From: Virgibacillus_P tibetensis
Lineage (GTDB): Bacteria; Bacillota; Bacilli; Bacillales; Amphibacillaceae
Direction of reading: 5' to 3'
Length of the DNA stretch: 64,000 nt
NCBI RefSeq assembly: GCF_036026595.1
Contig: NZ_JARZFX010000014.1
Location: 1-64,000, forward strand
This document shows positions 26,160 to 34,076 of the stretch, piece by piece. Every line of letters starts with the position of its first letter. Positions within the stretch are counted from its first letter, which is position 1. The notes under the pieces were generated by a model. That model had not been told where the DNA came from, did not search any database, and saw only the letters and a program-made list of their open reading frames with translations. The position numbers and the translations under genes were made by a program.

Positions 26160-27092
26160 CTAAACTTTAATAATGCAAGATCCTAGGAAACTACCAAGGC
26201 CTATCCCGATTAATAAACATATATCATCCTTTTTTATTTTCCCCTTCCTTATTCCATAATCGAAATTAATTTGAGCATCCGTATTAAATGTGTGGGCAAT
26301 ATCTGGAATAAGATCTAGCATAATCTTGTCAAGAGCAAAGGAATTTCTTCTTGAAAAAGACTTCCAAGTTGTAATGTTTACATTATGCGGTAAAATCCAA
26401 TCGATTTGTTCAAGCTGAAGATTTGCTTCTTCTAATGTTTGATTAATCAAACGGTCTAAATTTTCATCATAGGCCTTGTAAAACAACTTCATTTCCTTAT
26501 CGCTTGCATAAACACCTTGATAATATTCCACATCATGAAATGTAACAATGGACATAATACTTTTTGAGGCCATTTTATTGTTTAACATTAGGGCGGTAGC
26601 CGAGTCCCCCATAATCGATGACTTTGGTAAATACCTGCCCTCTGGCACAAAATTAGTTTGGTCGCCACATAATATTAGCACTTCTGTACCGTGAGGAGAT
26701 TCTTTTAAAAATGAATAGCTTGTTTTTAGGGCCGTAAAGAATGAAGCACAATTTAAATGAGAGAACCCTAAACAATGAATATCTTGTAAATCAAACTTTC
26801 TCAAAACTTTATATAACAAATCATAATTATATGGAACATGAAGACCAGTATGTGCGTATATAATAAGCTTGATATTATGGCTGGGGTTCCCTTGGAATAT
26901 TTTGGATAAGGGAACTACCAGTAAATCTTCAATTTTCTTCCCGAACTCAACAATTGGAACATGAGATAGCCCATGAAATCGCTTCATTAATTTTAATTCA
27001 GTACCTGAAAGTTGATTTTCCTCAAATAATTCCTCAATAGACTGTCTTCCCTCTGGTATATGCGTAGCTATTTTTCTAATACCTATTTGCAT
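26160..27092 (-). CDS. ketosynthase III (FabH-like), complete triad
   Basis: A 310-residue 3-oxoacyl-ACP synthase III-like enzyme. Catalytic residues are recognisable: Cys115 (SHLNCASFF), His236 (LPHNVN) and Asn270 (HTFNTDAQ, aligned with GNTSAAS of FabH). GDSATALML near 162-170 matches the GDGAGA glycine motif and GIGLGSFLGSCIIKV is the expected C-terminal strand. The fold suggests decarboxylating condensation or acyl transfer on the island carrier protein. It sits 9 bp from a Cys-lacking paralogue upstream, suggesting a heterodimer. Confidence 0.8.
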   Translation of the reverse strand: MQIGIRKIATHIPEGRQSIEELFEENQLSGTELKLMKRFHGLSHVPIVEFGKKIEDLLVVPLSKIFQGNPSHNIKLIIYAHTGLHVPYNYDLLYKVLRKFDLQDIHCLGFSHLNCASFFTALKTSYSFLKESPHGTEVLILCGDQTNFVPEGRYLPKSSIMGDSATALMLNNKMASKSIMSIVTFHDVEYYQGVYASDKEMKLFYKAYDENLDRLINQTLEEANLQLEQIDWILPHNVNITTWKSFSRRNSFALDKIMLDLIPDIAHTFNTDAQINFDYGIRKGKIKKDDICLLIGIGLGSFLGSCIIKV

Positions 27093-27101
27093 AAGAATCC
27101 C

Positions 27102-27935
27102 CTATCTCTCGATATTGACTTTTAAACAATCAATTTTTTTATTATATTCATCTAGCTCTATAAGTAAAATTTTTGAGAATATTTTAATATCTATTTGAGA
27201 TACAAATTCGGAAAAGGTCATAAGCGATTGCAACGTTCTACTTGATTCTTTAGTGGAGAAGTAGTTTTTATTATGACTTTGGTCTGTGTCTTCAACCTTC
27301 ATATTGGAAAAGATTAGATCACTTTCAGGATCAAAATTAATTTTACAAAGTATTTTTTCTAGATTGGGTCTTTCCCTATCATCAAAATAAACAAAATCAT
27401 ATTCATCGATTGTAAAAATTTCCTTATCTTGAGAATCCGAAGTAAGTAAAATGGATAGTCCGATATCTATAAATTTCTTTTTTTCATTTGTATATGGTAA
27501 TGTGTTTTGTTCAGTTAATAGTATTAAAATCCTTGTAAAGTCACCTTTTTTTATTAACTCTTTAGCTAAATTCACTGCACCTAGCCCTACATTTTTTCCT
27601 AAATTGGTAATAGCAATACACCTAGATCCAAGGTTGAATTTATGCGATAAATAACTTGTAGTAGAGTACGATGGGTCTATATCTGGTGTATCGTGTGCCA
27701 ATAAAACTAAATCAACATCATCCAAATAGCTTCTATTGATATTTTCTAACATGGAATGACATATATGAATAAAGGGATTTTGGTATCCTTTTTCTAACAT
27801 CTCTTCTTTCACAGTCATTCTATACTGTTTTAATAAATCTTGATAAAATTCTATTAACGATTCGTTTTTTATATATTCACCATTTTCAAAGAACTTTTTG
27901 TAAAAAATTTTATTAATATATACTTTTCTACTCAT
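27102..27935 (-). CDS. thiolase-fold ketosynthase-like protein without active-site Cys
   Basis: A 277-residue protein with the N-terminal half of a ketosynthase III/thiolase fold: VDLVLLAHDTPDIDPSYSTTSYLSHKF (75-100) and CIAITNLGKNVGLGAVNLA (106-124). At the position of the nucleophile Cys it has Lys114, and the histidine and asparagine motifs are absent. It lies directly between the carrier protein gene (starts 1 bp after it) and the intact ketosynthase, so it is probably a structural partner or gatekeeper. Its last third is unrelated to FabH. Identification rests on pattern only. Confidence 0.55.
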   Translation of the reverse strand: MSRKVYINKIFYKKFFENGEYIKNESLIEFYQDLLKQYRMTVKEEMLEKGYQNPFIHICHSMLENINRSYLDDVDLVLLAHDTPDIDPSYSTTSYLSHKFNLGSRCIAITNLGKNVGLGAVNLAKELIKKGDFTRILILLTEQNTLPYTNEKKKFIDIGLSILLTSDSQDKEIFTIDEYDFVYFDDRERPNLEKILCKINFDPESDLIFSNMKVEDTDQSHNKNYFSTKESSRTLQSLMTFSEFVSQIDIKIFSKILLIELDEYNKKIDCLKVNIER

Positions 27936-28205
27936 TTAATCAATTGCTATCTTCTCTATTTTAATGTTATTATGTGTATAATCCACCAAAGATCCGATAC
28001 TCTCAAAGTCATCCGCATTTAATTCCTCTGGATCAATGTATAAACTAGGTATATTATCTTCCAATGCCATAAGAAGTTCTATTATAGATGTAGAATCAAT
28101 ATCCAATTCTTCAAACAATCTTGTGTTTTGATTGATTTCCTTATCAATATCTAACACTTCCTTTATTGCAATAATAATTAACTCTAATAATTTTTCCTTA
28201 CTCAT
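27936..28205 (-). CDS. acyl carrier protein
   Basis: An 89-residue acidic four-helix carrier protein. The phosphopantetheine attachment serine is Ser38 in LDIDSTSIIELL, followed by the usual helix II. It lies 15 bp after the PLP decarboxylase gene. With the ATP-grasp ligase and decarboxylase it forms a trio like BtrI/BtrJ/BtrK of butirosin biosynthesis, where an amino acid is loaded on the carrier, decarboxylated and then elaborated. The AcpS-type gene at the operon end should convert it to the holo form. Confidence 0.85.
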   Translation of the reverse strand: MSKEKLLELIIIAIKEVLDIDKEINQNTRLFEELDIDSTSIIELLMALEDNIPSLYIDPEELNADDFESIGSLVDYTHNNIKIEKIAID

Positions 28206-28220
28206 TATATATTTCTCCCT

Positions 28221-29498
28221 TCAATTATTTAATATTATATTATTTATATTGTGCAATCGTTGTTTTGCCAAAATATCATCATTCGTATCATTTTCACGAA
28301 TTAGATAATCTTTATTTTTATAATACAGCACTTCTGTTGGGTACCCATGACTTAGAAATAAGGTAGGTGAAGCAGATGGTCCGTACGCACCTGAATGTTG
28401 AATTCCGATTAAATCTCCCCTATTAATGTGTGGTAAATCAACATTTTTCCCTAATGTATCATTTGGTGTACATAATGGTCCGCAAATATTATATCGATAC
28501 TCGGGGCTACTATTTAAGTTAGATAAACAAACAATAGGAAAGTTCCTTTTTATAACCGATCCAATTCCTACTGCTGCCATATGATGATTAGTCCCTCCGT
28601 CAACAATAACAAACTTTTCTCCCCTAGATTCTTTAACATATAATGCCTTCGTAACAAAAACTCCAGCCTTTGCTGTTAAATACCTTCCGAGTTCCATAAT
28701 CATTCTTGCGTTAGGAAATTTATGCTTAAATTCTTTAATCATTGGGTTTAACTTACTACATAATGAATCAGTATTTAAATCAACCTCATTATTAAAATAA
28801 GGGACACCTAACCCACCACCAATATCAACCATTTTTAAGTCTAGATTAAATTTATTAGATAAAACTTCCGCATTTTTTAATATAATTTTCGTATTTTCAA
28901 CAATCACATGTTCATCTAAAATTCTAGTCCCCATATATGTATGGAAACCTATCATATTTACATTGCTAAACTTTTCAAAAAAGCTATCATCTAATTCCAA
29001 CAGCTCTTCTTCATCAATACCAAATTGTCTTGGTTTCCCCCCCATTACTAGCTTTGCCCCCTTAACGTTTACGGAAGGGTTTATCCTAATGGCGACATCA
29101 ACCACCTTATTATACATAAAAGCGATATTATTAATGATATCCAATTCTTGAATAGATTCACATACTAGAGCGTAAATATTATTAGAAATACAAGCGTTAA
29201 TTTCCTTTATACTCTTTCCAGGTCCTAAAAAAATAATATCTTTAGGGTTCGTGCCACACTTAAGTACAGTATGGAGCTCACTAAGTGAAGAAACTTCCGC
29301 CTTCGCTCCAAGGTTATGAAGAAAGGAATAGATAGATATATTTGGATTTGATTTTAATGAAAAGAAAATCTCCAAATTATCCTCCATTTTTTTTCTAAGA
29401 TTAATATAATTATCTTCAAGTTCTTCCCCGCTATATAAGTAAAGCGGAGTTGGATATTTAGCTTTTAATTTTTGAAAATCTATTGTATTTAGCTTCAT
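28221..29498 (-). CDS. PLP-dependent decarboxylase, BtrK-like (DAP/Orn decarboxylase fold III)
   Basis: A 425-residue fold-type III decarboxylase. PLP lysine is Lys49 in FFSLKSNPN; the glycine loop DIGGGLGVPYF lies near 230; the ELGRYLTAKAG segment near 275 carries the phosphate-binding region; the CGPLCTPNDTLG motif near 345 contains the catalytic Cys; and the SGAYGPSASP segment follows. The family includes diaminopimelate decarboxylase, but KPRQFGID and the neighbours (carrier protein, ATP-grasp ligase) match BtrK, which decarboxylates gamma-glutamyl-carrier-protein. It overlaps the ATP-grasp gene by 41 bp. A free-amino-acid decarboxylase is the alternative. Confidence 0.85.
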   Translation of the reverse strand: MKLNTIDFQKLKAKYPTPLYLYSGEELEDNYINLRKKMEDNLEIFFSLKSNPNISIYSFLHNLGAKAEVSSLSELHTVLKCGTNPKDIIFLGPGKSIKEINACISNNIYALVCESIQELDIINNIAFMYNKVVDVAIRINPSVNVKGAKLVMGGKPRQFGIDEEELLELDDSFFEKFSNVNMIGFHTYMGTRILDEHVIVENTKIILKNAEVLSNKFNLDLKMVDIGGGLGVPYFNNEVDLNTDSLCSKLNPMIKEFKHKFPNARMIMELGRYLTAKAGVFVTKALYVKESRGEKFVIVDGGTNHHMAAVGIGSVIKRNFPIVCLSNLNSSPEYRYNICGPLCTPNDTLGKNVDLPHINRGDLIGIQHSGAYGPSASPTLFLSHGYPTEVLYYKNKDYLIRENDTNDDILAKQRLHNINNIILNN

Positions 29499-30882
29499 TT
29501 ATTTTTCCTCCTGTTATATCCAACAACCTTTTTGAAACGATTGATTCTAGGGCCAATACATCCTCTAAAGTATTTTCTATAATCATATAGTATAACCGAC
29601 CCTCAAAAGGCCTTTGTCCTTTAACAGATGCAGCGTTTACAGTTGCATAGTTAGTAACTAATAACCCCGTCCCTTTACTAGGGGTAAAAAACAAATCGTT
29701 GTTTAATTCCCTAAATTCCGGAAACGGTAATAAGTTAGATAAGGATATGTCCGCTTTTTTTGCTATTGCTACTTTTTTATCATCTATATACATCTCCTGG
29801 ATAATCGTTTGATATGTAGACATATTAAATCTCGCATTTATTTCCAGGTTTAGATATAGCATCCCTTCTTTTGACAGAATTGCATCTACACCTACAATCC
29901 CAAAATAACCATTTTTATATAGTTCTTTCCCTAAAATGTCAGCAACCAATTTCAATTCATCTAGCTGTTGTACATTAAGTCGCGAAGGGATGATGTGACC
30001 CTGATGCACACCATTTTGCACAATGGATTCTTTAACAAAATTAAATTCAACATTTCCATTTTGGGAAATCATAAATTGATAATTTAAATCACATTGTTTA
30101 TTGATCCATTTTTCCAACACGATATTTATTGTTTTAATAGCTCGATTTTTATTGTAAGATCTTGTAATTAACTTTACATACTGATTAAACTTTTTTTCGG
30201 AATCAATTATTACTAATCCCTTTCCAGATACTCCCAAAGCATCCTTTATAATTAATTTACCACCTAGATCTATATGTGGCTTTAACATGCGGAAGCCTTC
30301 TACTAAATCATTTATTGTAGTACAGTTATAACCCGGGATTTGTTTAATTTCATTTTGTTCATTTAGCATTCGACTAAACATCTTATTATTAACTTTTTTA
30401 AAAACTGTAGATGTTGGCGTAGCCAAAGGAATTCCTGTAAGCTGAGACAAAGTTTCCTCAAATTCAGAGGTCCCAAAAGTCATAAAATATACATTAGGTG
30501 CTCTTAATTCCTTTAATTTATTTATAGTACCTTCACACTGGAGAATATTTTCTGTAATATTCAACTCTGGATGATTATCCTCTACAGAAATAATTTGTGG
30601 AAGTTTAAAGCCTATTTCCCTTAAGTAAATTAAATAGTCCGAATCGGGTTTTTCCTTTAAAACGATAAAATCACTAGATGTAACTAATAGTAAACCTAAT
30701 TCTTCCATTCTATTAACGATTACATTAGAATTGCCTAATGTAATCGTGGGAAACTGCAAAACATCCTTATCAGAATTCCATTTTTCTTCAACCTCAAAGT
30801 TATTTAAATATATAAATTGGGCGTTTTCATTATCAACTAAAAATCTTTTTAACCTTTTACTAAAATTAATTTTTTCTAACAT
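29458..30882 (-). CDS. ATP-grasp ligase, BtrJ-like
   Basis: A protein of about 474 residues with a pre-ATP-grasp N-terminal region and an ATP-grasp core. The lysine strand LIIKDALGVSGKGLVII (near 212-228) has the glycine loop, and the Mg-binding EINARFNMSTYQT (near 350-362) is intact. In the BtrJ group the enzyme activates an amino acid carboxylate as acyl phosphate and passes it to a carrier-protein thiol. I prefer ATG 30882, 7 nt after AGGGG, over the ATG two codons upstream. The 41-bp overlap with the decarboxylase gene implies coupled synthesis. The amino acid is unknown. Confidence 0.82.
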   Translation of the reverse strand: MLEKINFSKRLKRFLVDNENAQFIYLNNFEVEEKWNSDKDVLQFPTITLGNSNVIVNRMEELGLLLVTSSDFIVLKEKPDSDYLIYLREIGFKLPQIISVEDNHPELNITENILQCEGTINKLKELRAPNVYFMTFGTSEFEETLSQLTGIPLATPTSTVFKKVNNKMFSRMLNEQNEIKQIPGYNCTTINDLVEGFRMLKPHIDLGGKLIIKDALGVSGKGLVIIDSEKKFNQYVKLITRSYNKNRAIKTINIVLEKWINKQCDLNYQFMISQNGNVEFNFVKESIVQNGVHQGHIIPSRLNVQQLDELKLVADILGKELYKNGYFGIVGVDAILSKEGMLYLNLEINARFNMSTYQTIIQEMYIDDKKVAIAKKADISLSNLLPFPEFRELNNDLFFTPSKGTGLLVTNYATVNAASVKGQRPFEGRLYYMIIENTLEDVLALESIVSKRLLDITGGKINEAKYNRFSKIKS

Positions 30883-30892
30883 ATACATTCCC

Positions 30893-31813
30893 CTATCGTT
30901 TAAGAACGGCTACCTGAAAAGTGGCTCCTAATCCAACACTGATCATTAGGTAATAATCCCCTTCCTTAATTAACCCCTCGTTACATGCATCCATGTAATT
31001 AATAAAAGGATCTGAACAAAAGCAATGTCCCAATTTGGCAATATTTTTTAGATAAATTTTTTCTTTACTTAAATTCATAGTGTTAGCCAGCTTAATCCAC
31101 GAAGACCTATTCACATTATGTGGTAATATAAGCTTAATCTCGTCTAAAGTTAGCCCCGTCTTTTCTACAGCTTTATAAATTGTAGAAATGAGCGTGTCCA
31201 CATATGCCTTATCAAATTTTCTTGATTGTTGAACATCCATATTTATCCCACTGTAATATTCACCCAAAATGGTTCTCTCAACGGATAACAACTGATTTTC
31301 TTTACTCGTTTTTGAAACAAGGATACCCGATGAAGCTTCCCCCATAATTGTGGTATTATGAATTACTTGGGCTATCGGTGTAAAAACCTTTTCACCAGTA
31401 ATGATTAACGCTTTATCCAAATCATTTTTTAGTAAATACTGACATAAATCCAATGCTGTAAGAGCAGAGGAGCAATTATGCTGCGTTATTGAAAATGATA
31501 TTGCGTGCTGCAAACCATATTTTCTTTTTATTTCTTCTATAATGTTGATTGGATACGGTGTAACTGTTTGAACTGTGTGAGCATACATAATATATTTTAT
31601 ACTCGAAGGATCTACACTGCCTAAAATTTCTTGAATAGGTATTTTTAACAATTCCTCTAGACTTTCTTTTTCATTAAAACGTATTTTCTCTAAACCATGA
31701 ATTTTAGTAAATAACTTCATTTGAAAATGACTAAGATTTAATTTTTCCTTGAGTTCTGAAATTTCTATCTCATTAGAAGGATAGTAAGTTTTAATAGATT
31801 CTATTCCAATCAT
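30893..31813 (-). CDS. ketosynthase III-like enzyme with Cys in place of triad Asn
   Basis: A 306-residue FabH-like protein. Nucleophile Cys114 (QHNCSSALTA) and His232 (LPHNVNRSSW) are present, but where the paralogue has Asn270 this one has Cys266 (GHCFCSDPFIN). GEASSGILV at 159-167 stands for the glycine motif and SVGLGATFQVAVLKR closes the fold. The altered triad suggests acyl transfer without decarboxylation or an unusual acceptor. It is the first structural gene of the island operon, with a 130-bp leader containing a hairpin upstream. Confidence 0.78.
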   Translation of the reverse strand: MIGIESIKTYYPSNEIEISELKEKLNLSHFQMKLFTKIHGLEKIRFNEKESLEELLKIPIQEILGSVDPSSIKYIMYAHTVQTVTPYPINIIEEIKRKYGLQHAISFSITQHNCSSALTALDLCQYLLKNDLDKALIITGEKVFTPIAQVIHNTTIMGEASSGILVSKTSKENQLLSVERTILGEYYSGINMDVQQSRKFDKAYVDTLISTIYKAVEKTGLTLDEIKLILPHNVNRSSWIKLANTMNLSKEKIYLKNIAKLGHCFCSDPFINYMDACNEGLIKEGDYYLMISVGLGATFQVAVLKR

Positions 31814-31954
31814 GAATCCACCTTTTTTCTTCTTTAATTTGTAAGATTAACCAACCCTACCTTCATAAATATTAATACCAGGTGAAAACGTCAATTTATT
31901 TGCTTTCGTATCTACCATTCCGTATTTTGTCATACCCTTCTGGTAGAAGAAATT

Positions 31955-31980
31955 GTATGGCCCTCCTCAAAGGGCCATAC
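31955..31980 (-). terminator. hairpin in the operon leader (attenuator or terminator)
   Basis: GTATGGCCCT pairs with AGGGCCATAC (10 bp) around a 6-nt loop. On the minus strand it follows two mini-ORFs, includes the stop of the second one, and precedes the first ketosynthase gene by about 140 bp. The following U-run is weak (AATTTCTTCT). Confidence 0.6.
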
Positions 31981-32032
31981 CGCTCAGCACAGGTAGATTA
32001 GATTCCTCTAATATATAGTACTTTTGGAGCAT
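31967..32032 (-). CDS. leader mini-ORF, 21 residues
   Basis: A 21-codon ORF beginning MLQKYYILEE and ending VLSGMAL. AAGAAG 4-5 nt upstream is a weak ribosome site. Its last codons lie inside the leader hairpin (31955-31980), so ribosomes translating it would disrupt that hairpin. It could be a regulatory leader peptide, a precursor peptide, or chance. Confidence 0.35.
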   Translation of the reverse strand: MLQKYYILEESNLPVLSGMAL

Positions 32033-32046
32033 TTTCTTCTTTACAA

Positions 32047-32094
32047 TTATTGTACTTTCTCTTGTACTTTTTCTTGTACTTTTTCTTTTGTCAT
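32047..32094 (-). CDS. leader mini-ORF, 15 residues of VQEK repeats
   Basis: ATG at 32094 has a perfect AAAGGAGG 10 nt upstream. The peptide is MTKEKVQEKVQEKVQ, built from a 12-nt unit repeated three times (32052-32087). The strong ribosome site argues that it is translated. It is the first ORF downstream of the divergent promoter region of the island operon. It could act as a leader peptide for attenuation or as a small functional peptide. Confidence 0.5.
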   Translation of the reverse strand: MTKEKVQEKVQEKVQ

Positions 32095-32175
32095 TTCAAG
32101 GCACCTCCTTTATTTCAACTCATTTAAAGCCTATCATATTTTTAATTAAACCTTCTTGATAAATTTTGCAAAAAA

Positions 32176-32263
32176 GGTGCAACTGATTAAATAGTTCTAG
32201 GAACAATTTGCTAAAAACACCCACTAAAACTATAATATTATTAAGTTTAGTGAATTTTGCACC
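32176..32263. promoter_or_regulatory. candidate operators in the divergent promoter region
   Basis: Two inverted repeats share one centre region between the operon leader and the regulator gene: GGTGCAA (32176-32182) with TTGCACC (32257-32263), and CACTAAA (32222-32228) with TTTAGTG (32246-32252). They flank or overlap the regulator's -10 box, as expected for autoregulation by the HTH-TPR protein. Confidence 0.4.
32208..32236 (+). promoter_or_regulatory. sigma-A-like promoter of the regulator gene
   Basis: TTGCTA (32208-32213), 17-nt spacer, TATAAT (32231-32236), 88 bp upstream of the regulator start. Confidence 0.5.
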
Positions 32264-32323
32264 AATTAAAACTAAATCAAACTAAAAAAATATAATGATT
32301 TTCTCAAAGGGAGGCTCTTCAAT

Positions 32324-33592
32324 ATGCTGATTAATATTGATACCATGGATGTAGGCAAAATTATCTTTAACCTCAGAAATGAAAGGGGATTGACACAGGA
32401 AGAACTTTCTGAAGGAATTTGTTCTATATCATATTTAAGTAAATTAGAACACAACCAGATTAAGTATAGTGACGAAATCCTTAGTTTATTATTTCAAAAG
32501 TTAAATGTAGATGAGAACAAGCTTTATACAAAACACAAGAATTTTAATGACAACGTATCAAATTTATCTAAGTTTATTGATATGAAAAACTACACAGATA
32601 CGGAAAATTGCTACAGTGAGTTGAACAATCTAGTAAATGAGATTAAAGATCCCAATAGTATATGTAATTACCACATTACAAAATTAAAGTATTTTCTTGC
32701 AAAACGTAATTTAGAATCTGCTAGGACTACCATTGATTATATTAATGAGTTTTTTAAAAGGAAATCCGTAAGACAAGAAGCTCTTTTTATTGATCTTTGT
32801 GGCGTATACTTTAGTATAAAAGGTAATTTTGTTGAAGGGTTAAAGTTTTTTAAAGACGCTGAAAGAATAGCTCTTGAAAACAATTTAAACGTGGCAAATA
32901 TCTTTTATCATCTTGGGTTGACATATAGCCAGATTCATAACGATACGTTGGCCATACATTATGCACAGAATGCTTTAAAGCTTTTTGAAAGTGACATGAA
33001 CTATCTTAAATGTATTGATTGTCAATTGATTATTAGTCTAAAGTTCGTAAGAAACCAAAATTTTAGAAGCGCAGAAAAAATATACTTTGATATCCTAGAA
33101 CAAGCCAAAATATTTACTCTTCCAAAAACAAAAGCTATTACCCTGCACAATTTGGGTTTCTTATATTATAAAGTAAAAGATTACAATCAATCTGTAAATT
33201 ACTTTGTTGAAGCTTTGGAATATAAAAGTCCCAAAAATGAAGACTATATTTTAAGTATTTACTATCTGTGTAATGCATTAATGGAAGATGACAGGAATAA
33301 AGAGGTAATATTTTGGTTAAATAAAGCACTACATTATATAGAAAAAAATGAACACTTGAAGGAGTACAAATATTCTTATATGGTCAAGCTTTACAAATAT
33401 AAGTACGAAGATTTTGATAAGTACATTGAATTTGCAGAAAACGTAGTATTTCCATATTTAATTTCAATAAAAACCAAGGAGCTTATTCTATCCGTTGGTA
33501 ATCTATTGATTGAATATTACAACTCAAAGCATAGGTATAAGAGATCCAATAATTTCTATAAAATAATGTTGGAGTTTATGGAGGTGAACTGA
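32324..33592 (+). CDS. HTH-TPR regulator of the RRNPP peptide-sensing type
   Basis: A 422-residue protein with an N-terminal XRE helix-turn-helix (residues 8-62, IIFNLRNERGLTQEEL...SISYLSKLEHNQIKYSDEIL) and a long array of TPR-like helical repeats (about 75-415; clear units such as AIHYAQNALKLFESDMNY, TLHNLGFLYYKVKDYNQSVNYFVEALEYK). This is the architecture of PlcR/NprR/Rap-like RRNPP regulators that bind short imported peptides. ATG 32324 follows GGGAGG. The gene is divergent from the biosynthetic operon and followed 4 bp later by a secreted propeptide gene, the usual receptor-signal pair. Confidence 0.85.
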   Translation: MLINIDTMDVGKIIFNLRNERGLTQEELSEGICSISYLSKLEHNQIKYSDEILSLLFQKLNVDENKLYTKHKNFNDNVSNLSKFIDMKNYTDTENCYSELNNLVNEIKDPNSICNYHITKLKYFLAKRNLESARTTIDYINEFFKRKSVRQEALFIDLCGVYFSIKGNFVEGLKFFKDAERIALENNLNVANIFYHLGLTYSQIHNDTLAIHYAQNALKLFESDMNYLKCIDCQLIISLKFVRNQNFRSAEKIYFDILEQAKIFTLPKTKAITLHNLGFLYYKVKDYNQSVNYFVEALEYKSPKNEDYILSIYYLCNALMEDDRNKEVIFWLNKALHYIEKNEHLKEYKYSYMVKLYKYKYEDFDKYIEFAENVVFPYLISIKTKELILSVGNLLIEYYNSKHRYKRSNNFYKIMLEFMEVN

Positions 33593-33596
33593 ATAT

Positions 33597-33716
33597 ATGA
33601 AAAAATTATTCCTATCTTTTCTAGTAGTTCTAGTGTTAGGTCTTACTTCGCAATCAACATATTTTTCACAGGGGGATAACGACACACCAAATGAAGAACA
33701 TCCAGATTACTTATAA
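33597..33716 (+). CDS. secreted signalling propeptide (39 residues), cognate to the regulator
   Basis: An ORF of 39 codons starting 4 bp after the regulator stop, with GGAGGTG about 12 nt upstream inside the regulator's end. It has a positively charged start (MKKLF), a hydrophobic core (LSFLVVLVLGLTS) and then a short polar, acidic tail ending EEHPDYL. This matches Phr, NprX and PapR propeptides, which are exported, cut to 5-8 residues and re-imported by Opp. The mature signal is probably from the last residues. A terminator follows at once. Confidence 0.75.
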   Translation: MKKLFLSFLVVLVLGLTSQSTYFSQGDNDTPNEEHPDYL

Positions 33717-33733
33717 AAACATCAATACAAACA

Positions 33734-33785
33734 TGCACATTATTCCAGTGTAAATAATTTTCTATGTAAACTGAAATAATGTGCA
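33734..33785 (+). terminator. terminator after the propeptide gene
   Basis: TGCACATTATT(C)CAGT pairs with ACTG(A)AATAATGTGCA with one mismatch; loop about 20 nt; T-rich tail. Confidence 0.75.
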
Positions 33786-34076
33786 ATTTTCTTCTTTCAC
33801 TAAAAGAAATACGAGGGGATTTTTAAGATTCTGATTAATTCCTAAATGGATCTAAAAATAATTATGAAGAGTTTTATTAATAACACATTCTTAGTTTTTT
33901 ATATAGTTCATATTAATTATGCAACGCTAGAATCTCAAAATATTAAACAAATATTAGAATAGCCTCACTAATCATAGATAATGCTTTTTTTGTAGACGTA
34001 AAATGACGAAATAAAAAATGCAAATTTAATAATCACAAAATATCACTTTATCTAATAGAGGATATTCAGTACCTTT
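33786..34076. other. intergenic, very A+T-rich, no gene seen
   Basis: Many stop codons in all frames and no ribosome site; probably decayed island sequence between the quorum-sensing pair and the phosphotransferase pseudogene. Confidence 0.6.

Noticed and set aside
28221..29498. Diaminopimelate decarboxylase (lysA)
   Set aside because: Same fold, but the neighbouring carrier protein and ATP-grasp ligase and the length point to a BtrK-type enzyme acting on a carrier-bound substrate.
32052..32087. Short 12-nt triple repeat as a CRISPR-like array
   Set aside because: There are no spacers; the units are contiguous and part of a translated mini-ORF. No CRISPR array or cas gene is in the window.
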